Positions 58,829 to 64,000 of a stretch of 64,000 nucleotides of DNA are shown in pieces. The translations under genes and the position numbers were made by a program. The notes below the pieces were generated by a model that saw only the letters and a list, made by a program, of their open reading frames with translations, made no database searches and had not been told where the DNA came from. Source of the DNA: Mycolicibacterium rhodesiae (lineage in GTDB: Bacteria; Actinomycetota; Actinomycetes; Mycobacteriales; Mycobacteriaceae); assembly GCF_002086695.1 (NCBI RefSeq), contig NZ_MVIH01000006.1:124001-188000 (forward strand). Direction: 5' to 3'. Position 1 is the stretch's first letter, and each line of letters starts with the position of its first letter.

Positions 58829-59254
58829 ATGCGCGACGCAGGTTCGACACGGACAGCCGGGAGGCCGCAGGTGCGCGTGCGTGGTTTTGGGGAACTCGAA
58901 GCGGTCATCATGGACCGGATGTGGAACCGCGGTTCCGACACGTCCACCACCGTCCGAGACATCTACGAGCAACTCGTGTAGGAGCGAGACATCGCCTACA
59001 CCACCGTGATGTCGACGATGGATAACCTGCACACCAAAGGATGGCTGGCGCGCGAACGCGACGGCAAGGCTTACCGGTACTGGCCTACCTTGACCCGCGA
59101 GCAACACAGCGCGGGCCTGATGCGCGAGGCCCTCAGATCCGGTGGGCGCTCCGATCTGGTGCTCAGCTACTTCGTTGAGCAACTCGGTGCCGAGAACTCG
59201 GCCAGCCTGCGAGCGGCGCTGCGTCGACCGGCAAAGCGAGCAGGCAAGCGCTGA
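58829..59254 (+). pseudogene. BlaI/MecI-family repressor 3 with in-frame stop
   Basis: The frame encodes GRPQVRVRGFGELEAVIMDR, an intact recognition helix region DTSTTVRDIYEQL, then a TAG at 58979-58981, and continues in the same frame with ERDIAYTTVMSTMDNLHTKG and on to a C-terminal dimerisation part ending at 59254. Copy 2 has Glu at the corresponding position, so a GAG-to-TAG change explains it. No M56 gene follows. An internal restart at 59006 could give a dimerisation-only fragment. Confidence 0.85.
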
Positions 59255-59402
59255 CCGCGCGGCGTTCACGATCGTGGTTCGTGTGATGCCGATGTGGCCG
59301 ACTGGCCCGCGCCGATGAGCCCACGGCGCAACCCTGGTAGGAGCAAGCTGGTAGCGGGCGCTGGCCGCAGCGCATATCACCATCGACAGGGAAGGATTGA
59401 TT

Positions 59403-59816
59403 ATGGCACTGGCCATTTCGACAACGTTGCAGAGCACGTTCGCCGACGCTGTTGAATGGACTCGGAAGGCTTTGGCGGATCAGGGTTTCGGCGCGCTGAC
59501 CGAGATTGACGTCAAGGCCACGCTGAAGGCCAAGCTGGGCGAGGACGTCGAGGATTATCTGATCCTGGGTGCCTGCAATCCGCTGCTGGCCCGTCGCGCG
59601 ATCGATGTCGATCGTCAGATCGGGCTGTTGCTTCCGTGCAATGTTGTCGTGCGGGCCGATCCCGCCGCGACGGACACGGTCATTGTTGACGCGATGGATC
59701 CGCAGGTGATGGTGCAAGTCGCTGACCAGCCGGGACTGCGGGCCGTGGCCGACGAAGCGGCGGCCATGTTGCGCACGGCGATCGAATCGCTGTCACACAC
59801 CGGCTCGCCCACCTGA
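59403..59816 (+). CDS. DUF302 protein
   Basis: A 137-residue protein: TLQSTFADAVEWTRKALADQGFGALTEIDVKATLKAKLG, then DYLILGACNPLLARRAI and LLLPCNVVVR are typical of DUF302. These are small soluble proteins often linked to redox or copper-resistance genes; biochemical role not known. ATG at 59403 with GGGAAGGA upstream. Confidence 0.92.
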   Translation: MALAISTTLQSTFADAVEWTRKALADQGFGALTEIDVKATLKAKLGEDVEDYLILGACNPLLARRAIDVDRQIGLLLPCNVVVRADPAATDTVIVDAMDPQVMVQVADQPGLRAVADEAAAMLRTAIESLSHTGSPT

Positions 59817-59942
59817 GCGCGGCCGGGGACTCTCGGGATCACTTGGCGTTCATCGCTGCTCGATTGCGCGGTGCGAGGCATCGGGGCTCGGCGCATCTTC
59901 GCGAAACGAGCGCATGTGGCGCCGACGGGGAATGGGCCCGGG

Positions 59943-61161
59943 TCAGGCGAGCCGGTTGCGCGCCGGGGAAAACCGCTCGAGCTGAACCGGTGGCCCTCCT
60001 GGCGGTGGGGGAGGCAAGACACGCGGCTGTCCGTCGGTCACGACGGTGACCGCTGCGTTTTGTCGGTCCATGTTCAACGTGCCGTGCTGGAAGTTCTGCA
60101 CAATCCATTGCGGCTCTTGAATCTGGCCGCTGGTCGGCAGGCCCAGCGCGCTGCGCTCGTAGCCCAACGTTGCCCACGCGTCATATATCGCCCCGGTCAG
60201 CGGCTGGGCGCCCGTCGCCCGTGACCAGTAGATCGCTCCATGGGCGAAGATGACGTATCGCGCCTGGCCCTCGCCGGGTGCTTCCGGCGACCTCGCCGGA
60301 CCCAGCACACCAGTGGCGCCGCCGAGCGCTTGCCATCGCGCATAAATCGCTGTGCCCCGCAGCGACTCCTCAAGGTCCTGCTCGGTGGGCGGTTGGTTCA
60401 ACCTGGCGGCGATATCGCGGATCCGATCCAGGAAAGCGTAGGCAGCATTGCCCGGGCATTCGGTATCGCCGACATCACGGTGAGAAAAGATGCTCGGCAG
60501 TGTGCGGGTAATGCCCTGGGCGAACCGGGTATACGGACCTCCGGCAGATGTCAGCGCCGCAGTGCCCTTGGGATCGATGCCTGCGAGCGCCAGCCGCCAT
60601 CCCAACAACTTTCCGACCGATCGCAGCTGCACCGCTGTCGGTACGTCCTTGCCGAAGTCACCGATCAGGCAAACCGCCCAGGTGTCCTTGTTGAAACCAC
60701 CAGTGTGGGAGCCTTCGACCGGTTTATCGAGCCCGCCGAACCTGCCTTCGAACACCTGACCGTGCCGGTCGACGAGTGCGTTGTAGGCGATGTCGCCCCA
60801 ACCCATCGTGCGGGTGTGGTAGGCGTAAATCGAGCGCACAATCGCCGCGGACTCGTTGGGCGCGTAGTTATTGCCCGTTGCGGAGTGGTGAATAATCCCA
60901 GCGCGAATCATGCTGTCATACACCGGCGCAGCCCGCCGCATCGACTCGTCGGCACCCCATTGACTGCGGCTGATGATCGGAACCGGCGGCATCGTTGAGC
61001 CAGGATCGGTCCGATAGCGGCGGCTCGGCCGGCGCGTGCGGTGTCCCAACCAGCACCGGCGTGGCGGCCAGCCCCAGAACTGCCGGCGCGGCTGCTGCCA
61101 ATCGCAGGACGTCGCGCCGCGAAACGGGCCGCTTATGTCCGCTGGTGCAACGATCACACAC
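59943..61161 (-). pseudogene. Amidase_2 (N-acetylmuramoyl-L-alanine amidase) with LGFP repeats, frameshifted
   Basis: From the start near 61161 one frame encodes a twin-arginine signal (RPVSRRDVLRLAAAAPAVLG and an A-rich stretch), ending near 60990. The amidase itself is in the next frame: ISRSQWGADESMRR, GIIHHSATGNN and FSHRDVGDTECPGN supply the zinc His-His-Cys ligands, followed by C-terminal LGFP-like repeats (ALGGATGVLGPARSPE; WATLGYERSALGLPTSG). One base between about 60985 and 61015 would join them. The longer continuous frame to 61244 has an Arg-rich, implausible N-terminus. Confidence 0.8.
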
Positions 61162-61234
61162 GGCCAGAGGTTAGCTCGTAACGGCAGGTCAGAAGTCGCG
61201 ACGCGCCGCAGTTGAGCGCGTTTTCCGGTGCGCT

Positions 61235-61251
61235 TACGCTGCAAATACGTA
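61235..61251. promoter_or_regulatory. Degenerate BlaI-type operator (amidase promoter)
   Basis: TACGC-TGCAAAT-ACGTA, 74 bases upstream of the amidase start (minus strand). Confidence 0.4.
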
Positions 61252-61317
61252 GTAGATGCCGACTGACCCGGGCTCGCATGGACACCATCGCCGCTGCCAC
61301 ACCTACACCCCGTGCAG

Positions 61318-61334
61318 TACTATTCTCCTTAGTA
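61318..61334. promoter_or_regulatory. BlaI-type operator (lgt promoter)
   Basis: TACTATTCTCCTTAGTA, a perfect TACTA-N7-TAGTA box. A short ATG-started frame of 26 codons begins at 61336 between the box and lgt and may be a leader peptide, but its reality is unproven. Confidence 0.75.
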
Positions 61335-61484
61335 GATGAAGCCCGAGACGTATCGGCAGGCGGTGCGCACGCCGAAATTGGGCATCTGTCGCTCGAGGCG
61401 GCCACGCATGAGTTGAGTAACTGCGGTAGAGGGGTGTGTCCTGACAGAGAACACAACCGACGGTGCGCGGACGCGGAGGCGGCC

Positions 61485-62522
61485 GTGACCACCCTGATGG
61501 ATTCCTTCCCAAGCCCCCCGCAGGGCGTATGGCATGTGGGCTCGCTGCCGATCCGCGCCTACGCGATGTTCATCATCGCCGGCATCGTCGTAGCCCTGGT
61601 CATCGGGAACCGACGCTGGATCGCCCGCGGCGGCGAACCGGGCGTCGTCTATGACATCGCGATATGGGCCGTACCGTTCGGGGTAATAGGCGGCCGGCTG
61701 TACCACGTCGTCACCGACTGGCGAACCTACTTGGGTGATGGCGGCCTCGGTCTGGCCGCCGCATTCAGAATTTGGGACGGCGGCCTGGGGATATGGGGCG
61801 CGGTGGCGCTCGGCGGTGTCGGAGCATGGATCGGTTGCCGACGACGCGCCATTCCGCTACCAGCCTTCGGTGACGCGGTCGCACCAGGCATCGTGCTCGC
61901 ACAGGCAATTGGCCGTATCGGCAATTACTTCAACCAGGAGCTGTACGGCAGCGCCACGAATCTGCCGTGGGGACTGGAGATTTACTACCGCCGCGACCCG
62001 TCGGGCATTGTCGACGTGCATTCCCTCGACGGTGTATCAACGGGACAAGTCGCCGCGATCGTCCATCCAACGTTTCTGTACGAATTGCTCTGGAACGTCG
62101 GGGTTTTCATCGCACTGATCTACATCGATCGGCGATTCAGAATCGGCCACGGGCGACTGTTTGCGCTCTACGTCGGCGGCTACTGCCTGGGTCGATTCTT
62201 TGTTGAGTTGATGCGCACCGACGCGGCGACCCACATTGCCGGCATACGCATCAACTCATTCACCTCAACATTGGTATTGATCGGCGCCCTGGTCTACTTC
62301 TTTCGTGCCCCGAAGGGTCGAGAGGACCTCGCTGTCAACGGATCAGGCGGCGACGGGCAAGCCCCGGACATTGCGATGGGTGACGACGGCACTGCTGAGC
62401 GGGTCGATTCCGGCATGGATCCGGCTGCCGCACCGGCCGCTGACCAGATCGGGCAACGCAGCGGCGATGACCTCGCCGGTGCCGAAAACAGCGCCAACGA
62501 CAGCCGCCGCGGCAGCGAGTGA
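61485..62522 (+). CDS. lgt: Prolipoprotein diacylglyceryl transferase (Lgt)
   Basis: A 345-residue, about seven-TM enzyme that attaches diacylglycerol to the lipobox Cys of prolipoproteins. The family core GRIGNYFNQELYG (near 140) and VPFGVIGGRLYHVVTDW (near 65) are intact, and GHGRLFALYVGGYCLGRFFVEL is present. The mycobacterial-type hydrophilic C-terminal tail (residues about 290-345) is Asp/Ala-rich. GTG at 61485 with GGAGGC just upstream. Confidence 0.95.
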   Translation: MTTLMDSFPSPPQGVWHVGSLPIRAYAMFIIAGIVVALVIGNRRWIARGGEPGVVYDIAIWAVPFGVIGGRLYHVVTDWRTYLGDGGLGLAAAFRIWDGGLGIWGAVALGGVGAWIGCRRRAIPLPAFGDAVAPGIVLAQAIGRIGNYFNQELYGSATNLPWGLEIYYRRDPSGIVDVHSLDGVSTGQVAAIVHPTFLYELLWNVGVFIALIYIDRRFRIGHGRLFALYVGGYCLGRFFVELMRTDAATHIAGIRINSFTSTLVLIGALVYFFRAPKGREDLAVNGSGGDGQAPDIAMGDDGTAERVDSGMDPAAAPAADQIGQRSGDDLAGAENSANDSRRGSE

Positions 62523-62714
62523 CCGCACGGGCTCACGGCGTGGCGCGATAGCACGAAAGGCGTTCTGAGGCGCCGTGGTGGGAGAGGCTTCCAGATCGCT
62601 GTCGTCCCGACGCTTTGTCGTCACGCTGCGACGGAACGGTAGAAGCGATGCATTAACGGTCGTTGAGGCTTCGACGAGCGGTGGAGCGTCCCGACACAGA
62701 ACAGGCCGCCAAAC

Positions 62715-64000
62715 TCACGCTTCACTTTGGCGGCGCCGGACAAGCCGGCGTGTTTGCATGATAGCCAGACCGAGCAGAGCGAGACCGACCGCGTAAATGG
62801 CGGTGCCAAAGGCGATTTGCGCTGTGGTCGGGGCTTGCGCGCCGGCGGGCACGTAGAGCTCACGCTCGGCAGAGACGGTGCCTTGCCAACCAGTTTCAAC
62901 GGGCAGCCACGCTTCGATGGGCTCGCCGGCGCGGGTGAATTCGACGTAGACGAACCAGCGTCCCTCCTCGGGGAGGGGGATAGTTCCGGTGAACCGGCCG
63001 GCGCCGAGTTCAGTCAGCGGGGCGGTGAGCGTCTGACCGCCGCGGCGCGCGACGACACGGTGCGCCATGAGCCGCGAACTGGCATCAGCTGTGACGGCGT
63101 CCATCCGCACTTCGCCGCGGCCATCACTGATCACGGTTAGCTGAACTGCGGTGACCGGCTTGCCTTGTCCAGGGTCATGGGCAAGGGCTCGGGGCGCCGG
63201 CCCCAGAGTCAGAATCGCGGCGCCGACTAGTAGCGCGGCGGCGGTCGCTCCAGCCGGGCGGTTGCGCCACGAGGTGGCCAGTGCGAGGGCCATGCCGACG
63301 ACGATGACCGGTGCGGCGACCACGCCGATCTCTGCTGCGGGCTGGCTGGCCACGCCGAACGCGGCGGCGATCCAGGCCAGTGCGGCGACGGCGGCAGCGG
63401 TTGCTCCATACCGTGCCGCGGGTCCGCGCCACGGGAGGTCAGCCACGGCTAGCCCGAGGACGGCTACCGGAAGGTCTGGGGTACTGCGGCCCAGCATGAC
63501 CAGGGCAGCGACCACAAGGACCCGCATCGCGACGTAGAACACAAGGGTACGAGTGACGGCGTACGCCCGGGGAACGAGCGCACGGACGATGGCCACACTG
63601 AACAGCCCTGCGACCAAAACTACTGGGAGATAAAACGTCTGGCTGAATTGCGGAACATCGGTGTCATACTCGAGGACCGTCATCATCACGCTGCCCAGAA
63701 CCAGCGCCGACAGGGCTGCCTCGACAATGCCGCGCTTCGTCGGCCGCAGACCGGCCAGCAGTCCGATCGCCATCGTCGCGGAAGCGAATACCACGAGCAT
63801 GTGCGGCGGACTCCACAAGACCGCGTCGCGGCCGAACCTGTCGTGCCAGAAGGCGTCGAGCGGGGCCGCCGCGAGGGTGACAGCGCCGCCCAGGCCCGCC
63901 AACAAGAGGCCCGGCTGTCGAAGTGCGGCTCGGATCGAGCGGGTACGAACCAGGGCAACCAGCGCCCAGCCGACTACCACGAGCCCGGTAACGGCGACGC
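62715..64000 (-). CDS. Polytopic membrane protein with extracytoplasmic beta domain (5' end outside window)
   Basis: At least 421 residues, with about eight or nine TMs (to about 255), then AHDPGQGKPVTAVQ and a beta-rich extracytoplasmic domain (about 270-380; VRMDAVTADASSRLMAH, GRWFVYVEFTRAG), and a final TM (LGLAIMQTRR). The organisation resembles proteins of the CopD/FixH kind that accompany copper and cytochrome assembly genes, but I cannot assign it firmly. The frame is still open at the window edge; the GTG at 63980 may be internal. Confidence 0.7.
   Translation of the reverse strand, partial: VAVTGLVVVGWALVALVRTRSIRAALRQPGLLLAGLGGAVTLAAAPLDAFWHDRFGRDAVLWSPPHMLVVFASATMAIGLLAGLRPTKRGIVEAALSALVLGSVMMTVLEYDTDVPQFSQTFYLPVVLVAGLFSVAIVRALVPRAYAVTRTLVFYVAMRVLVVAALVMLGRSTPDLPVAVLGLAVADLPWRGPAARYGATAAAVAALAWIAAAFGVASQPAAEIGVVAAPVIVVGMALALATSWRNRPAGATAAALLVGAAILTLGPAPRALAHDPGQGKPVTAVQLTVISDGRGEVRMDAVTADASSRLMAHRVVARRGGQTLTAPLTELGAGRFTGTIPLPEEGRWFVYVEFTRAGEPIEAWLPVETGWQGTVSAERELYVPAGAQAPTTAQIAFGTAIYAVGLALLGLAIMQTRRLVRRRQSEA

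Overview
The window is high-GC actinobacterial DNA from a non-tuberculous Mycobacterium. The clearest markers are an MspA-type outer-membrane porin (8178-8816), an MPT63/DUF1942-like secreted protein, a RipB-like NlpC/P60 hydrolase, an LdtMt-type L,D-transpeptidase, an LGFP-repeat amidase, and mycobacterial Lgt and Lnt. Whether it lies on a chromosome or a large plasmid cannot be told from this sequence: no replication, partition or conjugation gene is visible.

Layout. (1) 1-6.4 kb: a GAF-ANTAR regulator, an exported protein, and a four-gene operon (DUF1214, SDR, sulfotransferase, small beta-rich protein) next to an SRPBCC protein. (2) 6.5-21.6 kb: an envelope-stress block with uppP, an MspA porin, two related response-regulator/histidine-kinase pairs whose genes converge and overlap at their 3' ends, a five-gene export operon (secreted peptide, lipoprotein, two ABC ATPases, FtsX-type permease), a ZIP metal transporter and a COG4705 membrane protein. 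Five tandem [T/G/A]CTCAGCG direct repeats with exactly 11-bp spacing sit in the spacers and look like one OmpR-family regulon. The second regulator pair is preceded by a 69-bp scar of a porin gene, so this block seems to have arisen by duplication. (3) 21.6-29.8 kb: FetB-like permease, a frameshifted membrane-anchored gene, a cold-shock-domain protein, a 3' tRNA fragment (possible attachment site), a Fic enzyme, a nickel/cobalt permease, a His-rich membrane protein, an IS3 remnant and an orphan response regulator with a degenerate receiver.

(4) 30-64 kb: a large copper/redox/envelope island. It carries L,D-transpeptidases, RipB-like and M23 peptidases and an amidase (peptidoglycan); Lgt and Lnt (lipoprotein maturation); CcsB, CcdA and two TlpA/ResA-like thioredoxins (cytochrome c and disulfide chemistry); CsoR, CopZ-like, YHS, four-helix Cys-rich and Met-rich proteins (copper); and an eight-gene complex I-like membrane module (NuoA, a His/Met-rich NuoB-like protein, NuoH, J, K, L, M, N) with no redox or NADH subunits. 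Three BlaI/MecI-type repressor genes (one with a nonsense codon) and two BlaR1-like M56 protease genes are interspersed.

The island appears to be tied together by two operator families that can be read directly: about a dozen TACTA-N7-TAGTA boxes (BlaI type), often just upstream of the genes above, and four ATACCC-N5-GGGTAT boxes (CsoR type), one in front of copZ-yhs-csoR and one in front of the nuo-like operon. The most interesting proposal is therefore a copper- and envelope-stress-responsive respiratory/envelope-maturation island built around a redox-less complex I membrane arm. Several members (a second L,D-transpeptidase, the rhodanese-like lipoprotein, the amidase, the third BlaI) carry a frameshift or stop, so the island is partly decaying or the assembly has indels.
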